Assembly (NCBI GenBank): GCA_036506495.1
Contig: DASXRQ010000232.1
Location: 1 to 64,000, forward strand
DNA length: 64,000 nt
Reading direction: 5' to 3'
Origin: DASXRC01 sp036506495
Lineage (GTDB): Bacteria > Actinomycetota > Actinomycetes > Mycobacteriales > Micromonosporaceae
Both the position numbers and the translations under genes were made by a program. Positions within the stretch are counted from its first letter, which is position 1. Every line of letters begins with the position of its first letter. The notes under the pieces are model-generated. The model searched no databases and was not told the DNA's origin. It saw only the letters and a list, made by a program, of their open reading frames with translations. Shown here piece after piece: positions 25,855 to 33,290 of this stretch.

Positions 25855-26928
25855 GTGCCGCCCAAAGATGGACGTGCAACGCTGGCCACCGTCGCGGCCT
25901 CAGCTGGCGTGTCCGTGGCCACCGTGTCCAAAGTGGTGAACGGACGGGCGGACGTCGGCCCCGCGACCCGGTCGCTCGTGGAGTCGCTGCTCCGGCAGCA
26001 CGACTACATCGGACGGCGGCCTCCGCCGGCGCGCGTCACCCCGGCCACGGCTCGCATAGAGCTGCTGTTTACCGGCGACCTCAACGGCTACTCCGTCGAG
26101 ATCATGCAGGGTATTCTGGAGGCCGCGGCGGAGACCGACGTCGCCGTCGCCGTCAGCGTGCGGGCGCGTGGCGAGCCACGCTCCGGAATGGACCGCTTCA
26201 GTGCCTGGGCAAGGGAGCTGACCGCGGCTGGCCGGGAGGCGGTCATCGCCGTGACCGATGACCTCACACCGTCTAACCTCAGGGCACTCTCGCGGGCGCA
26301 TCTCCCGCTCGTCGTCATCGATCCGCTCGAACTGCCTCATTCGCGCGTTACCAGTGTCGGCTCGACCAACTTCGCCGGTGGTCTGGCCGCAACGCAGCAC
26401 CTGCTGTCCCTGGGGCACCGGCGCATCGCGTACATCGGCGGACCAGCGACCGCGGCGTGCAACCAGGCGCGGATGCATGGCTACCGGGCCGCCATGGAGG
26501 CCGCGGGCGCGCCTGTCCGCGAGGAACACCTGCGGACGGGGCAGTTTCGCTACCGGGATGGGGTCGTCGGAGGGGCCGCGCTGCTCGACCTGCCCCAGCC
26601 TCCCACAGCGGTGTTCGCCGGCAGCGACGAGACCGCCGCGGGAGTCATCGAGGCCGCCCGGGCGCGAGGCCTCCGGATACCGGAGGACCTGAGCATCGTA
26701 GGGTTCGACGACACCGAGGTCGCCCGGCTCGCATCGCCGCCATTGACCACGGTGCGCCAGCCCCTCCGGGAGATGGGTGGGGTCGCGCTCCGCACCGCCC
26801 TGCGGCTGGCCGCCGGCGAGAAGCTCGACTCACACCACGTGGAGCTTGCCACCGAGCTCATCGTGCGACGGTCGACCGCGCCGCCGCCGCCGGCCGCCGC
26901 GGCGGTCGCCGCACCGAAGTCACGATGA
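25855..26928 (+). CDS. LacI-family transcriptional regulator
   Basis: 357 residues. N-terminal LacI helix-turn-helix and hinge: ATLATVAASAGVSVATVSKVVNGRADVGPATRSLVE. The periplasmic-binding-protein-like sensor (about 65-335) has VGSTNFAGGLAATQHLLSLGHRRIAYIGG, PTAVFAGSDETAAGV and LSIVGFDDTEVA. GTG start at 25855 after GGAGGAGGAC. It is in one unit with the second GH3 gene, and by position represses the flanking GH3 and ABC operons until the sugar binds. A proline/alanine-rich tail of about 20 residues is unusual. Confidence 0.92.
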   Translation: MPPKDGRATLATVAASAGVSVATVSKVVNGRADVGPATRSLVESLLRQHDYIGRRPPPARVTPATARIELLFTGDLNGYSVEIMQGILEAAAETDVAVAVSVRARGEPRSGMDRFSAWARELTAAGREAVIAVTDDLTPSNLRALSRAHLPLVVIDPLELPHSRVTSVGSTNFAGGLAATQHLLSLGHRRIAYIGGPATAACNQARMHGYRAAMEAAGAPVREEHLRTGQFRYRDGVVGGAALLDLPQPPTAVFAGSDETAAGVIEAARARGLRIPEDLSIVGFDDTEVARLASPPLTTVRQPLREMGGVALRTALRLAAGEKLDSHHVELATELIVRRSTAPPPPAAAAVAAPKSR

Positions 26929-26946
26929 GGACTGCGCCAAACACGG

Positions 26947-27375
26947 TCAGTTGTTCGGCGGCGCCGAATACACGGCCGCGACGAACTCGCTGACCTGGTC
27001 CTCGCCGAGATGTGTCGCCACGTCGGCTTCGCTGATCATCCCAACCAATCGGCTGTTGTCCATCACCGGCAACCGGCGGATCTTGTACTCCTCCATCGTG
27101 CGCAACACGTCGCCGACGTCGGAGCCGGCGTCCACGGAGATCGGTACGCCCCGCGCAAGGTCCTGCGCGGTCGTCGTCCGCGGATCGAGTCCTTCGGCCA
27201 GGCCGCGCACCACGATGTCGCGGTCGGTGACGATTCCGTACAGCTGATCGTCCCCGTCGGAGATCGGCAAGGCCCCTACGTGAAGGTCGCGCATCTTGGC
27301 CGCGGTGGCGGCGAGCGTCTCGTCGGGCCGAACACACTCCGCACCCATGTGCATGATCTCCCGAGCCGTACTCAT
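26947..27375 (-). CDS. Tandem CBS-domain protein
   Basis: 142 residues with two CBS motifs: TAREIMHMGAECVRPDETLAATAAKMRDLHVGALPISD and a second ending RRLPVMDNSRLVGMISEADVATHL. Stand-alone CBS pairs bind adenosine nucleotides and often respond to energy or stress; dormancy-linked relatives are common in actinomycetes. It converges with the LacI gene (18-base gap). No partner enzyme is seen. Confidence 0.88.
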   Translation of the reverse strand: MSTAREIMHMGAECVRPDETLAATAAKMRDLHVGALPISDGDDQLYGIVTDRDIVVRGLAEGLDPRTTTAQDLARGVPISVDAGSDVGDVLRTMEEYKIRRLPVMDNSRLVGMISEADVATHLGEDQVSEFVAAVYSAPPNN

Positions 27376-27554
27376 CTGGCTCTCCCCTTCCCGTGTTTGG
27401 AGTGGGGTATCTCGACAGGCTATCCGGCCCCACTCGACAGCGACGGCGAAACTGGTCAGGCCGAACGATTCGAAGCACAGACCCGCCGCGCCGGGTCACG
27501 CTAGGCTTGGCGGAGCAGGATCCTCAGTATCCGCGGGGCGGTACGCAGCGCAGC

Positions 27555-30140
27555 ATGACCTCGATCCGCACGCCAGATCAGCGGCTTCGGGTCTTTGTCA
27601 GCTCGACGATGAATGAGCTGGCGGACGCCCGCGTCGCCGCCAGGCGGGCGATCGAGCGGATGCATCTAACGCCAGTGCTGTTCGAGCTGGGCGCCCGCCC
27701 GTACCCTCCCCGAGATCTCTACCTCGCCTATCTTCGACAGAGCGACGTGTTCATCGGGATCTACGGCGAGCAATATGGGTGGATCGCGCCGGGCCAGCAG
27801 CTGTCCGGGTTGGAGGACGAGTACCTCGCCGCGTCCGACAAGCCGAAGCTGGTGTATGTCCAGTCGCCGGCACCGGGCCGCGATCCCCGCCTGACGGAGA
27901 TGATCCGGCGGGTGGCCCAGAGTGGCCTGTCGTACCGCACGTTCAGCCACGCCAGGGAGCTTGCGGGGCTCATCGGTGCCGACCTGGCGCTCCTGCTGAG
28001 TGAGCGGTTCGCCGCCGCGAGCGAGCCGTCCGATGCCGCAGTCGTGACCGGTGTCGCGGCGCCGGGCGACACCGCGGTCCGGGTTCCGGACATCAGCGGT
28101 CGGTTGGCCGCGGCCAACCGCTTCATCGGGCGGCGGCGGGAGCTGGGCGAGCTGCGGGAGCTGTTGGCCGAGCCGGAGAATCGCCTCGTCACGCTCGTCG
28201 GGCCGGGCGGGATCGGGAAAACCAGGCTGGCCATGGAAACGGTGGCCGCGGTCGCACCCGACTACGAAGCCGTCGCCACGGCGGAGCTCGACCAGCTGTC
28301 GTCGGCGCCGCTGGTGCCTCCGGCGATCGCCGCCGCGCTGGGGGTTCCCGAGACGGCAGGCCCGTCCCCGCTGGATTCAATCGTCGGCCACATCGGAGCC
28401 CACCGGATCCTGCTCGTGCTTGACAGCTTCGAACACGTCATCGACGTGGCACCCCTCGTCGCCCAGCTCGTGGCACGGACGACTCGGTTGACGGTGCTGG
28501 TGACGAGCCGCGAGCCCCTGCATCTGACCGGCGAACGGGTGTTCGAGGTGCCGCCCCTTGTGCTGCCGACATGGTCCGACAGCACGCAGACGGCGGAACA
28601 CGCCGACTCGGTACAGCTTTTCGTCGATCGGGCTGTCGCCGCGGGAGCACACCTGCGGCTCGACGCCGCCGAGGTGCGCACCATCGTGGAGATCTGCCGC
28701 CGACTCGACGGCCTTCCGCTTGCGATCGAGTTGGCCGCTTCGCGCGCCAGGATGCTCGAGCTCGACGATCTCTTGCGCAGGCTCGATTCGAGCCTGGCCA
28801 CTCTCACCGGCGGCGCGCGCGACCTGCCGGTGCGCCAGCAGGCGCTGAACTCGGCGATTGGGTGGAGCTACGACCTGCTCGATGGGACGGATCGGACCTT
28901 GTTCGGGCGCCTTGGCGTGTTCGCGGGGAGCCTCGCGCTGGATGCCGCCGAGGCGATCTGCGCGGATGACAACGTGCCCGCGGTGTTCGATGGAATATCG
29001 TCCCTTGTGGACAAGGCGCTGCTGCGTCCGGACCATTCGCTACAGGGACAGCCGCGTTTCGGCATGCTGCGGGTTGTCCGGGAGTACGCCACCGAGCGCC
29101 TGGCGGCGGCCGGCGAGGGGAATCGGCTGCGGCGGCTACACGCCGATTTCTACCGGCGGCTGGTCGGGGACGCCGCGGCGCGCCTTCGTACCGGCGTGAT
29201 GCGACCGGTCGTTGAGCAGTACGTCGCCGACCAGGCCAACTGCCGCGCCGCCGTGCACTGGTATCTCGACATGGGTGACGGCGATTCGGCGGCCCAGATG
29301 GGGCTGGCGATGTGGCCGCTGTCGTTCACCCAGGGGCTGTTCACGGAGGGCCGGGAGGCGATGGAGCGGGCGCTCGGACCCGGGCTGGCGCTGACCGACG
29401 ACAACCGGGCTAACGTTCGGCTCGTGCTCGGCATGATGGCCTTCGGGCGCGGCGACTACGACCGGGCGGCGGCGGCACTCCAGCCGGCGTACGACTGGTT
29501 TGTCGAGCATGGCAACGAGCATGGCGCGGCGACCGCGTCCGTGCCGCTGGGTGTCATCGCCGCCGCGCGCGGTCGGGGCGGAGGCGAGGACGCGCTGCAC
29601 CGTGCCGTCGATGCCTTCCGCCGGCTGGAGGATCGGTGGGGGCTGTTGTTCTCGCTGCTCGCCCTCGGCTCCGTACTCGTGGCCGGGCATCATGAGCGGG
29701 CTGCGATCGCACCGCTCGATGAGGGCGCGCGCATTGCCCGTCAGATCCGGGATGACGTCCTGTTGAGCAACGCCCTCATCAGCCTCGGTCAGGCCAACCT
29801 GGGACGGGGGGAGGTTTCGGCGGCCGGCCGGCAGCTCAGTGAGGCGCTCGAACGTGCGGTGACGTTCGGCAGTCGGGAGACCATCGCCCGAGCGCTCGAC
29901 GCGCTCGCCGCCCTGGCCGAGCAGACGGGCGACGCCAACCGCGGTGCGACCCTCTTCGGCGCCGCCGCCGGCCTGCGGGGCGCTCTGGGAGCCGACGTGT
30001 GGGGCATTGATCGGACGAGCCACGACGAAACCGCACAACGCCTTCGCTCGCGGCTCGGGGATGGGCCGTACGACCAACTGGTCGGCCGGGGCGCCGCCCT
30101 CGCTCTGGACGAGGTGGTTGAAGTCGCCTCCGGCCGGTAG
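27555..30140 (+). CDS. DUF4062-STAND ATPase (DUF4062 / NB-ARC / helical repeats)
   Basis: 861 residues. Residues about 8-100 are a DUF4062 domain (RLRVFVSSTMNELADARVAARRAIERM, YLRQSDVFIGIYGEQYGW), a fold predicted to be TIR/SIR-like. An NB-ARC-type STAND ATPase follows: Walker A GPGGIGKTR at 216-224, a Walker-B-like LLVLDSFEHV at about 285-294, TVLVTSREPL, GLPLAIELAASRARML. The last third is helical repeats of the kind found in MalT/AfsR-type proteins. No DNA-binding domain is present, unlike AfsR/SARP or LuxR proteins. ATG at 27555 chosen; the frame is open upstream. The DUF4062 effector-like N-terminus on a STAND sensor is the layout of signalling or immune switches. Confidence 0.85.
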   Translation: MTSIRTPDQRLRVFVSSTMNELADARVAARRAIERMHLTPVLFELGARPYPPRDLYLAYLRQSDVFIGIYGEQYGWIAPGQQLSGLEDEYLAASDKPKLVYVQSPAPGRDPRLTEMIRRVAQSGLSYRTFSHARELAGLIGADLALLLSERFAAASEPSDAAVVTGVAAPGDTAVRVPDISGRLAAANRFIGRRRELGELRELLAEPENRLVTLVGPGGIGKTRLAMETVAAVAPDYEAVATAELDQLSSAPLVPPAIAAALGVPETAGPSPLDSIVGHIGAHRILLVLDSFEHVIDVAPLVAQLVARTTRLTVLVTSREPLHLTGERVFEVPPLVLPTWSDSTQTAEHADSVQLFVDRAVAAGAHLRLDAAEVRTIVEICRRLDGLPLAIELAASRARMLELDDLLRRLDSSLATLTGGARDLPVRQQALNSAIGWSYDLLDGTDRTLFGRLGVFAGSLALDAAEAICADDNVPAVFDGISSLVDKALLRPDHSLQGQPRFGMLRVVREYATERLAAAGEGNRLRRLHADFYRRLVGDAAARLRTGVMRPVVEQYVADQANCRAAVHWYLDMGDGDSAAQMGLAMWPLSFTQGLFTEGREAMERALGPGLALTDDNRANVRLVLGMMAFGRGDYDRAAAALQPAYDWFVEHGNEHGAATASVPLGVIAAARGRGGGEDALHRAVDAFRRLEDRWGLLFSLLALGSVLVAGHHERAAIAPLDEGARIARQIRDDVLLSNALISLGQANLGRGEVSAAGRQLSEALERAVTFGSRETIARALDALAALAEQTGDANRGATLFGAAAGLRGALGADVWGIDRTSHDETAQRLRSRLGDGPYDQLVGRGAALALDEVVEVASGR

Positions 30141-30226
30141 CTCAGGCCCTGGCTGCCGGCGTGAGCTGCGTCCCCCAGCCCCGCGTAGTTCCCGGAGCAA
30201 ACAGGCCACAACGGTGGCACGGCCGG

Positions 30227-30634
30227 TCAGGAACGGCCCCAGGATTCCGGCGGTGCGACGTGTCCTGGTGTTTCGTGCCAGTAGTCGCGGACCTCGGCCA
30301 CCAGACCGTCTGCGTCGAACCGGACGAACGCGCTACCGGCGAGCGTGACCGGGGCGGCGTCGCGGTCGAGCACCAGCGCCCAGTACTCGACCGACGCCCG
30401 GTCGCCGTCGACGACCGGAGTGCCGAAGCGAACGTCGACCACGGTGGACTCATCGGCGAACGCACCGGCGACGTACTCGCGCACTCCGCGCCGACCTCGG
30501 TGTGGCTCGCGGAAGGGCATCGAGCGGTGCACGCACTGCTCGGCGTACAAACCGACGACGGCCTCGATGTCATGCGACCTCCAGGCCGTCACCCAGGTCG
30601 ACGTCCATCGGGCAGCCGCGTCCCGCGCATCCAT
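30227..30634 (-). CDS. SnoaL-like/NTF2-fold protein
   Basis: 135 residues. The NTF2-like alpha+beta barrel text WRSHDIEAVVGLYAEQCVHRSMPFREPHRG, REYVAGAFADESTVVDVRFGTPVVDGDRASVEYWAL, and FDADGLVAEVRDYWHETPG at the end are typical of the SnoaL_2 group. Cytoplasmic; catalytic role or ligand unknown. The ATG at 30634 fits. It follows the WYL gene at a 43-base distance on the same strand and may be transcribed with it. Confidence 0.85.
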   Translation of the reverse strand: MDARDAAARWTSTWVTAWRSHDIEAVVGLYAEQCVHRSMPFREPHRGRRGVREYVAGAFADESTVVDVRFGTPVVDGDRASVEYWALVLDRDAAPVTLAGSAFVRFDADGLVAEVRDYWHETPGHVAPPESWGRS

Positions 30635-30677
30635 GGGCCCAGTATCGCGTCGGCCGGGCCGAGTGATGTCGCTCCGG

Positions 30678-31634
30678 TCAGCGGATGGCACGGGTATACC
30701 TGGCGGCGAGCGTACGCAGGTGGTCGGCCAGCTCCGGCGCGGTGGCCTCGTCGATGTGGAAGTCGGCGTCGAGCATCCCCAGGTTGAGGGCGAGCATGTG
30801 GGCGTTGTCTGACCCGACGTCGATGAGGCAGGTGTCGTGGTCGACCGGTTCGACCGTGATCGCGGCGGGCAGCCGCCCGGCGATCTGCGCCGCCGGCGCG
30901 TGCACGGTGACCCGCGCGCGGTACCGCCAGGTTGCCGTGGCCAGGCCGCGGGACAAACGGTCGGCGACCTCGTCGTCGGGCATCTTTCTTGGTACGAATC
31001 TGGGCCCGGCAGGCGGGCCGAGGTCGATCCGGTCAACGCGGAACGTCCGCCAGTCCCGCTTGTCCAGGTCCCACGCGAGCAGGTACCAGCGGCGATACGC
31101 GTTGACGAGGCGATGTGGCTCGGTCACGCGAACGCTGCCCTCGCCGCCGTGACTGCGATAGTCGAAGCGCAGCCGTTCATGGTCGCGGCACGCCGCCGCG
31201 ATCGCGGTCAGCGTTTCGCCGTCGACGGCCGGGCCGGATCCTGGAACCGTGACCATCGCCGCCGCGAGTGTGCCGATGCGGCGCCGCAGCCGCGACGGCA
31301 GCAACAGTTCCAGCTTGGCCAGGGCGCGCACCGAGCTGTCCTCGATGCCGGCGACTGTCCCACCGGCCGCCGTGCGCAACCCGATCGCCACGGCGACCGC
31401 CTCGTCGTCGTCGAGCAGCAGCGGCGGCAGCCCGGTGCCTATCCCGAGCCGGTAACCGCCGCCGACACCGGCCGTGGCGTCCACCGGATACCCGAGGCTG
31501 CGCAGCCGGCCGACGTCGTTGCGGACGGTGCGGGTCGTGACGCCGAGCCGCTCGGCGAGTTGTGGGCCGGACCAGTCGCGCCGGGTCTGGAGGAGGGACA
31601 GCAGCCGGAGCAGACGCGCCGAGGTCTCCAACAT
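30678..31634 (-). CDS. YafY-type HTH/WYL-domain transcriptional regulator
   Basis: 318 residues. N-terminal HTH_11: TSARLLRLLSLLQTRRDWSGPQLAERLGVTTRTVRNDVGRLRSLGYPV. WYL domain around 140-230, with YRRWYLLAWDLDKRDWRTFRVDRI, and a C-terminal WCX-type segment with ITVEPVDHDTCLIDVGSD. Such regulators sense ligands (nucleic acid or small molecule) through WYL. The ATG at 31634 lies 20 bases from a perfect 8-bp inverted repeat (31654-31676), which is its probable autoregulatory operator. Confidence 0.92.
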   Translation of the reverse strand: MLETSARLLRLLSLLQTRRDWSGPQLAERLGVTTRTVRNDVGRLRSLGYPVDATAGVGGGYRLGIGTGLPPLLLDDDEAVAVAIGLRTAAGGTVAGIEDSSVRALAKLELLLPSRLRRRIGTLAAAMVTVPGSGPAVDGETLTAIAAACRDHERLRFDYRSHGGEGSVRVTEPHRLVNAYRRWYLLAWDLDKRDWRTFRVDRIDLGPPAGPRFVPRKMPDDEVADRLSRGLATATWRYRARVTVHAPAAQIAGRLPAAITVEPVDHDTCLIDVGSDNAHMLALNLGMLDADFHIDEATAPELADHLRTLAARYTRAIR

Positions 31635-31653
31635 TTCTCGAGTTTGCCCGAAA

Positions 31654-31676
31654 TTGCGGAACGATTCCTTCCGCAA
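31654..31676. promoter_or_regulatory. Inverted repeat operator in front of the WYL regulator
   Basis: TTGCGGAA (31654-31661) and TTCCGCAA (31669-31676) form a perfect 8-bp inverted repeat with a 7-base spacer. It sits 20 bases before the WYL gene start on the side where its promoter must be. The half-site GTTCCGCA recurs at 31692-31699 as a third, imperfect copy. Confidence 0.55.
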
Positions 31677-31784
31677 CTTCGCCCAGCCACGTTCCGCAGC
31701 CGCCTGACTGTCTCCGCGGTGCGGAAGCTTGGGACGAGCGAAGGCGGCCGGCGACCCCCGTGTGCAGGAAGAGTTACCGCCGCG

Positions 31785-31846
31785 CCCAACTTCGTCACAC
31801 TAGGGCCCTTGGCCGGGCCGGACCGCCCAACTTCGACGAACTTGGG
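31785..31846. repeat. Dispersed CCCAACTTCG palindrome element, copy A
   Basis: Two CCCAACTTCG units lie 42 bases apart at 31785-31794 and 31826-31835. The right-hand unit is an imperfect 21-bp palindrome (CCCAACTTCG A CGAACTTGGG) at 31826-31846 preceded by GACCG. A closely similar layout occurs at 43257-43319. Both sit in upstream regions of genes. Function unknown; a small mobile or regulatory repeat is likely. Confidence 0.6.
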
Positions 31847-31942
31847 GACCGGACCCGCCCCGCGCTGCCCCGTCGCGGCCGCCAGTCCACTAGGGGACGC
31901 GGCACATGTTTCAGGGTTAACCACGGATGCCGAGTGCTTCGT

Positions 31943-31953
31943 ATACTGAGTAT
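31943..31953. promoter_or_regulatory. PadR-type operator candidate
   Basis: ATACTGAGTAT is a perfect inverted repeat (ATACT-G-AGTAT) 33 bases before the ATG of the PadR gene. PadR-family operators usually have an ATAC...GTAT core. A related TCGTATG follows at 31960-31966. It probably overlaps the promoter and mediates autorepression of the PadR-ABC operon. Confidence 0.6.
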
Positions 31954-31986
31954 CTTCCTTCGTATGTTACGTGGATCGAAGGCGTC

Positions 31987-32571
31987 ATGAGCGTCCGGCA
32001 CGCGCTGCTGGCGCTCCTGAGCGAGGGCCCGAAGTACGGTCTGCAACTTCGCGAGGAGTTCGAGGCGAGGACAGGCGAAGTGTGGCCGCTCAACGTTGGC
32101 CAGGTGTATACGACCTTGCAACGGCTGGAGCGCGACGGGCTCATCGAGTCCGACGACACCGGCGAGGACGGCCCGCAGAGGGCCTTTCGGATCACCGCGG
32201 ACGGCGAGCGCGAACTCGACGGCTGGCTGCGTACCCCGCCGGACCTGACCGCCCCGCCCCGGGACGAACTGGTGATCAAAATACTGGTGGCCGTGCGGCT
32301 GCCCGGCGTCGACGTGTACGACGTCGTCCAGGTGCACCGGCGGTACCTCGTACAGCTCATGCAGCAATGGACCCACCTCAAGGAGGACGAGGCCGAATTC
32401 GATCTGAACCTGGCCCTCGTGGTCGACGCCGAACTGTTCCGGCTGGACGCGCTCGTGCGTTGGCTCGATGCGGCCGATGGCCGCCTGAATCGAGCAGCCG
32501 CCGACGCGCGGGCGTCCGGACGGGCACCCGCCGCACCGAGGCTGCGCCGGCGGATGGCGGTGCGGCGATGA
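31987..32571 (+). CDS. PadR-family transcriptional regulator
   Basis: 194 residues. Winged helix MSVRHALLALLSEGPKYGLQLREEFEARTGEVWPLNVGQVYTTLQRLERDGLI, the classical PadR signature, plus a C-terminal helical dimerisation domain (RRYLVQLMQQWTHLKED). The ATG at 31987 is chosen because the PadR fold starts there; it follows AAGGCG. The stop overlaps the ATPase start (ATGA). It controls the ABC exporter genes of the same operon and is probably relieved by the exported compound. Confidence 0.93.
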   Translation: MSVRHALLALLSEGPKYGLQLREEFEARTGEVWPLNVGQVYTTLQRLERDGLIESDDTGEDGPQRAFRITADGERELDGWLRTPPDLTAPPRDELVIKILVAVRLPGVDVYDVVQVHRRYLVQLMQQWTHLKEDEAEFDLNLALVVDAELFRLDALVRWLDAADGRLNRAAADARASGRAPAAPRLRRRMAVRR

Positions 32572-33290
32572 GCGCCCTCGAACTCCGTCGCGTGTCCAAG
32601 AGCTACGGTGCCGGTCCCACCGTGGTCCACGCGCTGCGCGAGGTCGATCTGACGGTCGAGCCCGGGGCGATGGTCGCCGTGATGGGACCCAGCGGCTCCG
32701 GCAAGAGCACACTGCTGGCCATCGCCGGCAGCCTGGAGGACCCGACCAGCGGCGAGGTCGTGATCGGCGGGGTCGGCCTGTCGGGCATGCCCCACAACGA
32801 GCGGGCCCGGCTACGCCGGCGCGTCATCGGGTACGTCTTCCAGGATTTCAACCTGCTCGCCGGGCTGACCGCCGTCGAGAACGTCACCCTTCCCCTGGAG
32901 CTCGACGGCGTACCCGCACGAAGGGCCCGGACCGCCGGGATGGCCGCCCTGGACCGTCTGGGCCTGGTCGATCGGGCCACGCGCTTCCCCGACCAGCTGT
33001 CCGGCGGTGAGCGGCAGCGCGTGGCGCTCGCCCGCGCGGTGGTCGGGGACCGGCGCCTGCTGTTGGCCGACGAGCCCTCCGGAGCGCTCGACTCGGTGAA
33101 CGGCGAGGGCGTGATGCGCATGATCCACGCCGCGTGCCGGCAGGGCGTGGCGGCCGTGGTGGTCACGCACGATGCGCAACTGGCGTCCTGGGCGGACCGG
33201 GTGGTGTTCCTGCGCGACGGGCGGGTCACCGACCAGACCGTGCCAGCGCCCGGTCCCGAGTCGCTGCTGGCGAGGGGACCCGGGCAATGA
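32568..33290 (+). CDS. ABC transporter ATPase (MacB/LolD type)
   Basis: 240 residues. Walker A GPSGSGKST at about residues 42-50, Q-loop FQDFNLL, signature LSGGERQRVALARA, Walker B LLLADEPSGALDS, H-loop VVTHD. This is the LolD/MacB/YbbA group, which serves FtsX-type permeases. ATG at 32568 overlaps the PadR stop and its own stop overlaps the permease start, so the three genes are tightly coupled. Confidence 0.93.
   Translation: MSALELRRVSKSYGAGPTVVHALREVDLTVEPGAMVAVMGPSGSGKSTLLAIAGSLEDPTSGEVVIGGVGLSGMPHNERARLRRRVIGYVFQDFNLLAGLTAVENVTLPLELDGVPARRARTAGMAALDRLGLVDRATRFPDQLSGGERQRVALARAVVGDRRLLLADEPSGALDSVNGEGVMRMIHAACRQGVAAVVVTHDAQLASWADRVVFLRDGRVTDQTVPAPGPESLLARGPGQ

Noticed and set aside
26880..26915. 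GC-rich palindromic run near the end of the LacI gene
   Set aside because: It is codon repetition (Pro/Ala) within the coding end; not evidence of a terminator.
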